From Phytophthora colocasiae (Eukaryota; Oomycota; Peronosporomycetes; Peronosporales; Peronosporaceae): a DNA stretch of 64,000 nucleotides. The DNA lies in NCBI GenBank assembly GCA_018806915.1, contig JAGKQI010000083.1:372001-436000 (forward strand), in the 5' to 3' direction. Shown here one piece after another: positions 53,998 to 64,000 of this stretch (its first letter is position 1; each line of letters opens with the position of its first letter). A program made the position numbers and the translations under genes. The notes beneath the pieces were generated by a model that was not told the DNA's origin, made no database searches, and saw nothing but the letters and a program-made list of their open reading frames with translations.

Positions 53998-54360
53998 CTA
54001 TTTTGTAGTCGAGATTTTAGGATCCTTCTGCACCTCAGCAGCATAGCTGACTTTGTGGAAAACCGGATCCAAATTGTGCAAACTGTGACCAATTTTGTTA
54101 ATAGCCACGTCCATCGGCACTGCCAGTGTCTTCTGGTCGTCTTTAAATGCGTGCTCCTCGAAGAAATAGCGGATTTTATCGCCAGATTCGAGGAAATATT
54201 GGTCGTTCATGCGTCGCGTCTGCTCGTTCACGTCGCATTGTGCCACGTACTCAGCCGCTTTGGCACGTAGTTCGTCACATATAGAGGGCGATAAAGCGCC
54301 GGGGGTCACCAGGAAGCCGTCGCGCTTGAAGGAAGCAAGTTGCTCGGAAGTCAGGCCCAT
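53998..54360 (-). pseudogene. PhyH copy f, N-terminal part only
   Basis: Starts with ATG 54360 (MGLTSEQLASFKRDGFLV) and follows the intact PhyH protein to about residue 118, lacking about a dozen residues after CDVNE. It then shifts frame (AEVQKDPKI) and stops at 53998. The iron-binding HxD and everything after are gone. It is head-to-head with NTPase-8. Confidence 0.88.
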
Positions 54361-54706
54361 TGTATATCCCTGTTATTAGATGGACGTACCACCGAAACCT
54401 TTACGAATAGATATTTTATCCACCGTGGCATTTGATATCGTGTCTGTTTTTATACAATTTTGTCGTAATTGCGGAAGACTTTACGGTACCGAATTGGGCG
54501 GGAGAATTGAACAGAGAAGTCTGGTCGTTGCGTATTAATATCAAGTCTCAATTTTAACCCCGACCCAACGATTAACTGCAGACTGAAAATAAAAAATGAT
54601 AGATTTTTAGAGACCTTACACTTTGTGGCCCACACCTCCGAACATCTTTTTGTTCCACAAAAAAATCCAGAATTATTCAAGTTTCCTCCAGAGAAGCAGA
54701 AAGTTG
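54361..54706. promoter_or_regulatory. shared divergent upstream region, PhyH copy f / NTPase-8
   Basis: 346 bp separates the PhyH start codon (minus) from the NTPase-8 start codon (plus) and is the only place in the array where both 5' ends survive head to head. No defined promoter motif is certain. The stretch CAAAAAAATCCAGAATT near 54657 matches the conserved ATATCCAGAATTGA found 40-60 bp before the start codon in other units. Confidence 0.45.
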
Positions 54707-56609
54707 ATGGCAAGTGGTAAGCGTCGTCTGGCGGCAACTGCGTTTGCAGAGGATGAGGAGGAGGACGAAGAAGGACAACAGCAAAACCTCAAACGACAAA
54801 AGCTCGAGTTCTCGGATGATGGTTCAGAGGAGGAAAAAGAATCATCTCCAGTTGAGACCGCCAACGACCCAAATGCGACTGCCAAAGAAAATAACATTCC
54901 CGTGAACATCAAGGCAAAAATGCCAGGCGTGCCGCTTGCAGACGATTATGAAGGTGGAGAGTACTTTTTCGTGCGGGAGTGCTATGCGGAGTACTATTTG
55001 AAAGTGGAAGCTCTTCTGATAGAGAAAAAGAAGTCCTGTGTGACGGTCACGGGTACGCCGGGTACGTTATGAATGAGTATTCTTTGTGTATCGATATTAT
55101 AAGTTGTTGTTGACTCACGGATACGTACGAATACTTGCTGCAGGCATCGGAAAATCCGTCTTCTACGCTTTTTTCCTTGATCGTTTCCGGAAGACTCATC
55201 CAGATTGGACCATCATCGCATCGACGTATAACAAGAACATCAAAATCAAGAAACTGGTTGTGTTCGAGCCTAACAAACCACCAAGAGTGCACGATTCGGC
55301 AGCCCAATTGAAGTTAAACGATCTTTTATTGGAGCTAGACGGTAAGACGAAAGATAAGGAGCTGTGGCTCTGCGATGGTCCACCGGAGAGAGAATACGGG
55401 CAAACGGTTGTGTTTACCAGCCCAAACAATTGGCTACGTGTGGTCAAAAACATGGGCCAAACCTACTACATGCCTCCATGGACACTGGATGAGCTTCAAC
55501 TAGCTGCTTTCGTACTGGAATATCCGCTTACTGACGAGGAGATGGAGAGCCGATTCTGGAATTTTGGTGGCGTGGCTCGGTATTGCCTCCTGATGGACCT
55601 ACCGAGAATTTCCTCCGAAATCGACAACCTAACCGAACCAATCGAACAAATTACGGATTCTGGAAAGCTCCAGAACTTACTTCTCGGGACTCCAAACAGC
55701 GACACACACCATCGTTACCTGCTCTACAACCCGAAGGAAGATGGAAGGAAACGGGACACGGAAATTGTGTCTGGCATGGTTCGTGAAAAACTGGCGGAGC
55801 GACTGCTCTCCGTCACCAACGGCGAAAAGGCCAAAGTAAAAAGAATCCTTGAAGGAATACCTCCTGCCGCTTCACTTCGTGGATCGATTTTTGAATCCTT
55901 TGCCCACGACAAGCTTCACCGTAAAACCAATTTCAAGGCTCGACCTCTTGCTACACCTAACCAGAAATACGAAAAAATTGACATGGAGCCAAGTGACGAG
56001 ATTGATAATTTTCATGGAAACACCGTTACCCCAGCGCTTCTGCAAAACGAACCGTACCACAAGCCCAAAGAGAAAAACTTCCCGTCGATTGACGCGTTTT
56101 TCTTCCCAAAACTACAAGTTGGAGAGGATATCACCATGGATGAGGGGTTCAATCGCATCTTGCTCTTCCAGATGACCGTTTCGATGAAGCACCCTGTGCG
56201 TGCGTCTGGCGTCATTAACCTACTCGAGAAGCTTGATCTACTAGATCTTGTCAAGGCTAATCCAAAACGCGCGGCTCTTGTCTTCGTTCGCCCGATCGAT
56301 GGGTCGAAAGAATTTAAACAGCAACCAATCCGCTCGGGAGTGCCTCCCAAAGAAATTGGTGATCTGAAAGGCATTGGACCGGAAACAACGAGGGTTCTAG
56401 CAACGTACAATGTAACATCGATTGCCGACTTGGAGTCTAAAGTCGATGACTTCGAAGCAGGACGTATTGCGCTGACAGACAAGAAGCACAAACGCGCTTG
56501 GGCAAGTGCTGTGAAAACCTGGAAGAAAGAAGTCAAGTTCTTGAAGGACCAGTCGAACATCGAGATGGTGGAAAAGATTCCCCAGTACGTGTATCCGTTA
56601 AGGAAATGA
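54707..56609 (+). CDS. Crinkler/RHS-type P-loop NTPase, full length (NTPase-8)
   Basis: Exon 1 is 54707-55061 and exon 2 is 55144-56609, with an 82-bp intron, giving 606 aa. Residues 1-60 are acidic/Gln-rich with KRQK. FFVRECYAEYYLKVEALL precedes Walker A (about 116-123, split by the intron). Walker B is ELWLCDG at about 191, then VVFTSPNNWLR and FWNFGGVARYCLLMD. After residue 240 comes what the short copies lack: EGIPPAASLRGSIFESFAH, an endonuclease-like core (FPSIDAFFF, ILLFQMTVSMKHPV, about 430-470) and a helix-hairpin-helix-like motif (LKGIGPETTRVLATYNVTS, about 522-541). This is the best candidate for an active member. ATP-driven nuclease-type action on nucleic acid is inferred from the family, not shown. 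Confidence 0.82.
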
Positions 56610-56894
56610 GTTGGTAACTGGTTAATTCCCCTACTGGCTTGGCTTGACTGAATTCTGAAGGCTTGATTTTTGATTCTGAATGGTTTGAATGGGGTATTGA
56701 ATCTTGGATCTTTTGCTGATCGTGTTTTTTGCATGCGTTCCGAGTCCCTCTGGCAAAGCGAACGCATGCCAAGTGCGTAGGTTCATGGTCCGTAGACGGC
56801 TGGACACCAGGGGGCCCTTATGTGTATCCGTTAAAATAGTTTGGAAGCATTCGTCACGAGGAGTAGCTTTCCAAACCGAAGCCAGCTAAGCTTG

Positions 56895-57140
56895 TCCTGA
56901 TGAGCTCCAATATTGGGCTGTTTGAAGGTATACATGGACTGCACAGCCATCGGACGCTTGTAGCCGAGGGATTTTAGGATCTCCTGCACCTCAGCAGCAT
57001 AGCTGACTTTGTGGAAAACCGGATCCAGATTGTGCAAATTGTTATCAATTTTGTCACTGCGTTCGCGAAGGGATTAATAGCCACGTCCAAAGGCACTGCC
57101 AGTGTCTTCTGGTCGTCTTTAAATGCGTGCTCCTCGTAGA
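56895..57140 (-). pseudogene. PhyH remnant g
   Basis: Matches PhyH codons from about HAFKDDQK to SIGGEVKPHQD with the insertion CACTGCGTTCGCGAAGG in the INKIGHN region, ending in an A-rich tract (57139-57168). The region 56610-56890 is 3' flank of NTPase-8 without genes. Confidence 0.8.
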
Positions 57141-57287
57141 AAAAAAACAAAAAAAAAAAAAACAAAAAACAGAATAGGCCCGCAATTCCCATCGAAACCT
57201 TAAAACTAGATTACTTTTTGTTTGCAGCTTTGTGTTGTCACAAAATATCCAGAATTGAATTTTCTTCTCTAGACAAAACAGAGAACG

Positions 57288-59215
57288 ATGGCAAGTGGTA
57301 ATCATCGCCAGGTAGGAACTGTGTTTGCAGAGGATGTAAACGACGAAGAAGGACAACAGCAAAACCCAAAGCGACAAAAGTTCGAGTGCTCGGATGATGG
57401 TTCAGAGGAGGAAAAAGAAGCATCTCCAGTTGAGACAGTCAAGACCACCAACGACCCAAATGCGACTGCCAAAGAAAATAACATTCCCGTGAACGTCAAG
57501 GCAAAAATGCCAGACAACATTCCATTTGCAGACGGCTATGAAGGTGGACAGTACTTTTTCGTGCGGGAGTGCTATGCGGAGTACTATTTGAAAGTGGAAG
57601 CTCTTCTGATAGAGAAAAAGAAGCCCTGTGTGACCGTCACGGGTACGCCGGTTACGTTATGAATGAGTATTCGTTGTGTACAGATATTATAAGTTGTTTA
57701 CTCACGGATATGTATGGTACATGTTGCAGGCATCGGAAAATCCGTCTTCTACGCTTTTTTCCTTGATCGTTTCCGGAAGACTCATCCAGATTGGACCATC
57801 ATCGCATTAACGTATAACAAGAAAAGCAAACTCAAGAAACTGGTTGTGTTCGAGCCTAACAAACCACCAAGAGTGCACGATTGGGCAGCCCAATGGAAGC
57901 TAAAGGAGATCTTGTTTCAACAAAGTGATACGGAGGATGAGAGGGAGCTGTGGCTCTATGATGGCCCACCGGAGAGACGATACAGGCAAATGGTTGTCTT
58001 TACCAGCCCAAACAATTGGCTACGTGTGGTCAAAAACATGGGCCAAACCTACTACATGCCTCCATGGACACTGGATGAGCTTCAACTAGCTGCTTTCGTA
58101 CTGGAATATCCGCTTACTGACGAGGAGATGGAGAGCCGATTCTGGAATTTTGGTGGCGTGGCTCGGTATTGCCTCCTGATGGACTCACGAAGAATCCGGT
58201 CTTCAATCAGCTACCTAACGAAATCGATCGAACAAATTTCGGATTCTGGACAGCTCCAGAACTTACTTCTCGAGACTCCAAACAGCGACACACACCATCG
58301 TTACCTGCTCTACAACCCGAAAGAAGATGGAATGGATTGGGACACGGATATTGTGTCTGGCATGGTTCTTGAAAAACTTGCGGAGCGACTGCTCTTCGTC
58401 ACAAACGGCGAAAAGACCAAAGTAAAAAGAATGCTGGAAGGAATACCTCCTGCCGCTTCACTTCGTGGATCGATTTTTGAAATCTTTGCCCACGACAAGC
58501 TTCACCGTCGAAGTTTTTTCAATGCACGACCTCTTGCTGCGCCTAACCAGAGAGAAGAACGAATTGACATGCGGCCAAGTGACAAGATTGATAATTTTCA
58601 TGGAAACACCGTTACCCCAGCGCTTCTGCAAAACGAACCGTACCACAAGGCTTGTGGCACAAGCCCAAAGAGAAAAACTTCCCGTCGATTGACGCGTTTT
58701 TCTTCCCAAAACTACAAGTTGGAGAGGATATCACCATGGATGAGGGGTTCAATCGCATCTTGCTCTTCCAGATGACCGTTTCGATGAAGCACCCTGTGCG
58801 TGCGTCTGGCGTCATTAACCTACTCGAGAAGCTTGATCTATTAGATCTTGTCAAGGCTAATCCAAAACACGCGGCTCTTGTCTTCGTCCGCCCGATCGAT
58901 GGGTCGAAGAAATTTAAACAGCAGCCAATCCGCTCGGGAGTGCCTCCCAAACAAATCAGTGATCTGAAAGACATTGGACGGGAAACGGTGGAAATGCTAG
59001 CAACGTACAATGTAACATCGATTGCCGAGTTGGAGTCTAAAGTCGATGACTTCGATGCAGGACGTATTGCGCTGATAGACAAGAAGCACAGACGCGCTTG
59101 GGCACTTGCTGTGAAAATCTGGAAGAAAGAAGACAACTTCTTGACGGACCAGTCGAACATCGAGATGGTGGAAAAGATCCCCCAGTACGTGTATCCGTTA
59201 AAGGAAGGAAAATGA
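57288..59215 (+). pseudogene. NTPase-9, full-length type with donor-site and frame damage
   Basis: Exon 1 runs from 57288 to about 57651 and exon 2 from 57730 to 59215. The splice donor, GGTACGT in all other copies, is GTTACGT here, so the normal GT is lost; a GT one base upstream would shift the frame. Exon 2 keeps the full-length C-terminus (FPSIDAFFF, LLFQMTVS, the HhH-like region with LKDIGRETVEML), but a 14-base insertion (GCTTGTGGCACAAG near 58650) breaks the frame before it. Walker B is LWLYDG with Cys changed to Tyr. A first frame ends at 58775, and the rest is in 58652-59215. Confidence 0.85.
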
Positions 59216-59504
59216 GTTGGTAAGTGGTTGTTTCCTGGTTGCTACTGGCTTGGCTTGGCTGAATTCTGAAGGTTTGATTTTTGATTCTGAATTGGGTTTG
59301 AATGGGATATTGAATGTTGGATCTTTTGCTGATTGTTTCTGATCGTCTGGATTAGCCAGAGAGAACTCGAACGCATGCCAAGTGCGTTGCTTCATGGTCC
59401 TTAGACGACTGGACCACCAGAGGGCCCGTGTGTGAATCCGTTAAAATAGCTTGGAAGCATTCGTCACGAGGAATAGCTTTCCAAACCGAAGCCAGCTAAG
59501 CCTG

Positions 59505-59715
59505 TCCTGATGAGCTCCAATACTGGGCTGGTTGAAGATATGGACTGAATAGCCATCGGACGCTTGTACTCGAGGGATTTGAGGATCTCCCGCACCTCAG
59601 CAGCATAGCTGACTTTTGGAAAACCGGATCCAAATTGTGCAAGTTGTGGCCGATTTTGTTGATAGCCACGTCCAGAGGCACTGCCAGTGTCTTCTGGACT
59701 TCTTTAAACGCGTGT
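59505..59715 (-). pseudogene. PhyH remnant h
   Basis: Same span as remnant g with further small losses, followed by the NTPase-10 upstream region. 59216-59500 is flank of NTPase-9 without genes. Confidence 0.78.
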
Positions 59716-59849
59716 AAAAAAAAGTTAGACCCACAATGCACAAATTGGGGGACCATCCTTACAACTAGATATAGGTTACTGTTTTGCATCTTTGTGATGT
59801 CACAAAATATCCAGAATTGATTTTTCTTCTCTAGACAAAACAGAGAGCG

Positions 59850-60982
59850 ATGGCAAGTGGTAAGCATCGCCAGGTTGAGACTGTGTTTGCAGAGGATGTA
59901 AACGACGAAGAAGGACAACAGCAAAATTTAAAGCGACAAAAGATCGAGTTCTCGGGTGATGGTTTGAAGGAGGAAAAAGTAACATCTCCAGTTGAGACAA
60001 TCAAGACCGCCAACGACCCAAATGCGACTACCAAAGAAAATAACATTCCCGTGACCGTCAAGATCAGGATGCCAGTTGATGTGCCTCTTGCAGACGGCTA
60101 TGAAGGTGGACAGTACTTTTTCGTGCGGGAGTGTTATGCGGAGTACTATTTGAAAGTGGAAGCTCTTCTGATAGAGAAAAAGAAGCCCTGTGTGACCGTC
60201 ACGGGTACGCCGGGTACGTTATGAATGAGTATTCTTTTGTGTATAGATATTATAAGTTGTTGACTCACGGATACGTACGAATACTTGCTGCAGGCATCGG
60301 AAAATCCGTCTTCTACGCTTTTTTCCTTGATCGCTTCCGGAGGACTCATCCAGACTGGACCATCATCGCATCAACGTATAACAAGAACATCAAAATCAAG
60401 AAACTGGTTGTGTTCGAGCCTAACAAACCACCAAGAGTGCACGATTCGGCAGCCCAATTGAAGTTAAACGATCTTTTATTGGAGCTAGACGGTAAGACGA
60501 AAGATAAGGAGCTGTGGCTCTGCGATGGTCCACCGGAGAGAGAATACGGGCAAACGGTTGTGTTTACCAGCCCAAACAATTGGCTACGTGTGGTCAAAAA
60601 CATGGGCCAAACCTACTACATGCCTCCATGGACACTGGATGAGCTTCAACTAGCTGCTTTCGTACTGGAATATCCGCTTACTGACGAGGAGATGGAGAGC
60701 CGATTCTGGAATTTTGGTGGCGTGGCTCGGTATTGCCTCCTGATGGACCTACCGAGAATTTCCTCCGAAATCGACAACCTAACCGAACCAATCGAACAAA
60801 TTACGGATTCTGGAAAGCTCCGGAACTTGCTTCTCGGGACTCCAAACAGCGATATGCACCATCGTTACTTGCTCTACAAACCGAAGGGAGATGGAAGGCA
60901 ATGGGACACGGAAATTGTGTCTGGCATGGTTCGTGAAAAATTGGCGGAGCGACTGCTCTCCGTTATCAACGACGAAACGTAA
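59850..60982 (+). CDS. Crinkler/RHS-type P-loop NTPase, short form (NTPase-10)
   Basis: Exon 1 is 59850-60213 and exon 2 is 60294-60982, with an 80-bp intron, giving 350 aa ending at NDET. The leader differs from its siblings at several residues (VTVKIRMPVDVPLADG), while exon 2 is nearly identical to that of NTPase-7 and NTPase-8, as if exon 2 had been homogenised by conversion. Split Walker A, ELWLCDGPPE and FWNFGGVARYC are present. The 3' flank to about 61220 is the decayed C-terminal sequence. It is convergent with the intact PhyH gene. Confidence 0.75.
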
Positions 60983-61507
60983 AAAGAATCCTTGAAGGAA
61001 TTCCAGATAACACCGCTACCCGATTTTAGAGACGCACAAAGTGGAATCGATTGCCGAGTTGGGGGTCTAAAGTCGATGACCTCGATACAGAACGAATTGC
61101 GCCAACAGACAAGAAGCGCCTGAACGCTCAAATCTGGAGGAAGTAGTCAAGACCGTAAAGGACCAGTGGAATATCGAGATGATGAAAGAGATCCCCCGTA
61201 TGTGTATCCGTTAGACCAAAGGTAACTGGTTATTTCCTAGCCGCTAGTTCCTTTGGTTTTTCATTATGAATTGGTTGAATGAGATGTTAAATTTTGGATT
61301 GTTGACGATTTCTTATCGTCTGGTGTGGTTGGTAGCCAAGGGATTCAATGTGTATCCATTAGAATTGGTTTGATTCATTTGTCTCAAGGAGTTAGCCTTC
61401 CAAACCGTTTACTTGTATCAACTTGATCATGTGCGCGATAAATGCTTTCGGATTCCAAGAAAAAGTGACAAACAATACTGACTCCACAATGAAACCCTCA
61501 AACAATC

Positions 61508-62392
61508 TTAACTCTCGTACATGGGCTTGAATGGAACGTTGCCCGTTGTCTGAAGCCAATTGTCCGCTGGATACTCCACCTTGTCACTTTCCACAACGTG
61601 GATCGAGTACGCATGGCGTGAATTGGGGGATCGATTGGCTTCACTATAGTGCACGAAGGAGCTATGCAGCAGTACCAGATCTCCCTTCTTCGTTAGCAGC
61701 GGTTGACTCTTGCTGATGTCGAAAGACTCCACTTCTTCCGGGACATTCTCAAGCAACAGTCCTCCATTCTCTTTCTGCTGTTCCGTAGTAGTACGTCTCA
61801 ACCGTTGACGTACTGGCTCCGTTAAGTGTGAGCCTGCAACACCATGAAGACATCCGTTCTCGAGTGTACAGTCCTCCAAAGCCCACCAAAAACCCACAAC
61901 AGACTGTGGCTCAGTGTAGAGGTAACTCCCGTCCTGATGAGGTTTCACCTCTCCTCCAATACTGGGCTGTTTGAAGATATACATGGACTGCACAGCCATC
62001 GGACGCTTGTAGCCGAGGGATTTTAGAATCTCCTGCACCTCAGCAGCATAGCTGACTTTGTGGAAAACCGGATCCAAATTGTGCAAATTGTGGCCAATTT
62101 TGTTAATAGCCACGTCCAAAGGCACTGCCAGTGTCTTCTGATCGTCTTTAAATGCGTGCTCCTCGAAGAAATAGCGGATTTTATCACCAGATTCGAGGAA
62201 ATACTCGTCGTTCATGCGTCGCGTCTGCTCGTTGGTCGTGAAGATGGAGCGATGCTCATTCACGTCGCATTGTGCCACGTACTCAGCCGCTTTGGCACGT
62301 AGTTCGTCACATGTAGAGGGCGATAGAGCGCCGGGGATCACCAGGAAGCCGTCGCGCTTGAAGGAAGCAAGTTGCTCGGAAGTCAGACCCAT
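61508..62392 (-). CDS. phytanoyl-CoA dioxygenase-like 2-oxoglutarate/Fe(II) oxygenase (PhyH)
   Basis: A 294-aa protein from ATG 62392, the usual size for the PHYHD1-like group. The facial-triad residues visible are His and Asp in KPHQDGSYLY (about residue 152-154) and the distal His in SPNSRHAYSIHVV (about 258), followed by the Arg/Ser context that binds 2-oxoglutarate. Other family blocks are FKRDGFLVIPGALS, FWWALEDCTLENGCLHGVAG and GDLVLLHSSFVHYSEAN. There is no peroxisomal targeting tail (it ends MYES). This is the only intact one of about ten copies in the array and the last one. It presumably oxidises a lipid-type or CoA-type substrate; the actual substrate is unknown. Its relation to the neighbouring NTPases is positional only. 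Confidence 0.9.
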   Translation of the reverse strand: MGLTSEQLASFKRDGFLVIPGALSPSTCDELRAKAAEYVAQCDVNEHRSIFTTNEQTRRMNDEYFLESGDKIRYFFEEHAFKDDQKTLAVPLDVAINKIGHNLHNLDPVFHKVSYAAEVQEILKSLGYKRPMAVQSMYIFKQPSIGGEVKPHQDGSYLYTEPQSVVGFWWALEDCTLENGCLHGVAGSHLTEPVRQRLRRTTTEQQKENGGLLLENVPEEVESFDISKSQPLLTKKGDLVLLHSSFVHYSEANRSPNSRHAYSIHVVESDKVEYPADNWLQTTGNVPFKPMYES

Positions 62393-63486
62393 AGTACAAA
62401 TTGAGGAATATCCTGTTATCAGATGGACGTACCACCGAAGCCTTTATGAATAGATATAGGTGCGCTTTGTGAATTATTTTCAAGCAGCTATCTTTAGTTT
62501 ATAGCCTGTGATAATAGATTAGTTTTGCAAAAGCGGTATAAGAGGTAGAATTCTCTGCATCTACTTTCGCGGGGAGCGTTTGCTGGCCACACGTTAGGAA
62601 ACTGCTCGAAGCGTATGTTGAAGTAGGCAAATGTAGCCATGTTCAACTGAAACGGTCTTGTTACCAGAGCTGTGAGTAGCCATGACAACAACAGCGTAGC
62701 CTATAGCTCCTGTTCGTGCTTTGAGGGCTCCAGACGAACTCCATTGTAGTCTTTTCGTCCTATCGCTTTCTTTCACTCGGTGTCGTTGTTCTCACCGGTG
62801 GAAAAACAGTTTTATCCGAGTTTTCTAGCGGTACCAACGTCTGTCAATCGGCAGTGAATAACGGCAACTACTTGAAGGGCGGACCATGAATTCAAGGCAT
62901 CAACTAATGCTTTCGGCCCGAGCCAACGGCGCATGGGATCGTAAACCTTATCCCTTGTCCTAGTGACCGGCGAAAGTGCCGTTTACTGCTAAAAAGCACT
63001 AGCAAAACAACGTCAACTTCGTTAGTGGCGTGTGTCTGGATGCCGCTATGAGAAGCAACGTCGTATAGTAGTAGTAAGAGCAAAGAAGCTCGTACCTTGT
63101 AGTGAATACAGCAGCTCCAGTGGCTCCAACGGCTGCAAGTCGAGAAAAATCCCATAATGTCGGCGTAACGAACTGAAGCGAAACGGATCGGCCACAATAA
63201 TGATAGGGAAATGAAGTACAAAGCGCCAATGAACACAAACCTGCAGACCATTTTTCCATTGAGTCGTTTCAAGTTTCACTGCGCTTGAAACGCAGCCTGC
63301 GCTCATGGTCGAGTCCAGCTCGGTTGGGACGGCGCACACACTCGAAACTTCCCATCGGAATCCTCAACACACTTGAGCTGCTTGCACCTTAAACCTCTCA
63401 CATCCGAACTCTTCGTCTCCGTGCTGCTTCTATCACCGAAAAAGACGAGTAAAAGAATCGGGAGCTGGATAACAGGGTAGAAGACA
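62393..63486. other. intergenic stretch, no gene seen
   Basis: No NTPase-type sequence follows the last PhyH gene, so this marks the right edge of the array. Short antisense-overlapping open frames around 62900-63340 look non-coding. Confidence 0.5.
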
Positions 63487-64000
63487 ATGGTCAGCGCAAC
63501 TCCAAGTTCCAGGAAGAGCTCTCAAACGCTTGGAGCGACAGTCCCCGCTCCGATCCTGCTATCTCCGATTTCCGTTGCTCATAGGGTACGTTTTCCAGTG
63601 TTTCTTGTGTTCCTTGATGTGATGGTTCGACAGCTCATATCAACTTGTAGAGTCAGATGATGGAGGCTGACGTATCAACGCCCTCGACAGGGAACGCGAT
63701 CAGAGACCAATGGGTAGCCAACTTACAGAAGAAACGCATGGCCGCAGCAGCAGGAACAGGAAACCCCATTGGAAGTGGCAATCCTTTGCCTGCAGGAGGT
63801 ACTTCGCAGCCCAATAGCAGGTCCAACAGCAACAGCAGAAGTAGCTCAGCCAAGAAAGGCAGTCGGAGTCGCAGTGCCGCGGCTCGAGTAGCCAAAAACA
63901 GAGGACTCAGCGCTGCAGCACTGGAAAAAAGTCTAAATTCTCACCAGCGCAACGCCCACCGCCACAGCCAGTTCGCCACCATGTCTTCCGGTTTGATAGT
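63487..64000 (+). CDS. Ser/Arg-rich protein, 5' part (runs off the window)
   Basis: Exon 1 is 63487-63585 (33 codons from ATG, MVSATPSSRKSSQTLG) and exon 2 runs from 63651 to beyond 64000, with a 65-bp GT-AG intron (GTACGTTTTC...CTTGTAG) that keeps the frame. Exon 2 encodes MMEADVSTPSTGN, then IRDQWVANLQKKRMAAA, and a Ser/Asn/Arg-rich stretch (SNSNSRSSSAKKGSRSRSAA). No family recognised; the basic Ser-rich composition suggests a disordered, possibly nuclear or nucleic-acid-associated region. An alternative is that translation starts at the ATG pair at 63657. Confidence 0.6.

Noticed and set aside
23623..60982. Secreted canonical Crinkler effector with LFLAK leader
   Set aside because: None of the NTPase N-termini shows a signal peptide or LFLAK/HVLVxxP-type motif; only the NTPase and C-terminal parts resemble the Crinkler-RHS class.
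62904..63339. Three overlapping minus-strand frames with hydrophobic stretches
   Set aside because: Mutually overlapping in different frames, no recognisable domain; likely chance.

Overview
This window looks like a gene-sparse, repeat-rich part of an oomycete genome, most likely Phytophthora or a close relative (inference). The evidence is short GT-AG introns of about 60-80 bp, oomycete-type bZIP proteins with a QARY-like basic region, degraded Ty3/gypsy and Ty1/copia elements, and a tandem family of Crinkler/RHS-type P-loop NTPases. No rRNA, tRNA or CRISPR array was recognised.

Layout. 1-5.9 kb: a minus-strand Ty3/gypsy element (gag, linker, protease) that runs off the left edge. 6.2-11.5 kb: two almost identical short-chain dehydrogenase (SDR) genes in opposite orientation form a 1.1-kb inverted repeat around a bZIP gene and a broken Old Yellow Enzyme gene. 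11.6-21.6 kb: the conventional gene block, with a 1456-aa TPR/Sel1/MYND protein, a second bZIP-like protein, two intact intron-bearing SDRs plus SDR relics, and an amino-acid transporter. 21.6-23.6 kb: a gene-poor stretch with one more SDR relic.

23.6-62.4 kb: an array of ten copies or fragments of one NTPase gene on the plus strand (one partly inverted). Between them lie minus-strand copies of a phytanoyl-CoA-dioxygenase-like (PhyH) gene. The repeat unit is NTPase gene (+) followed by PhyH gene (-). Two NTPase copies are full length (616 and 606 aa), four are intact but shortened (348-350 aa), and four are broken or fragments. Nine PhyH copies are partial and only the last (61508-62392) is intact. 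In every copy with both exons an intron splits the Walker A codons. The array was broken up by a MULE, an ankyrin-repeat gene, a Ty3/gypsy element that itself carries a TA-flanked DNA transposon, a Ty1/copia element 8 bp upstream of one NTPase start codon, and an in-place inversion.

After the array, about 1.1 kb shows no gene. A Ser-rich protein gene then starts at 63487 and runs off the right edge.

The NTPases resemble the Crinkler-RHS effector class (P-loop ATPase plus a nuclease-like C-terminus) but show no canonical Crinkler LFLAK-type leader or signal peptide, so secretion and host action are not established. All calls are by eye from translations; no search was run.
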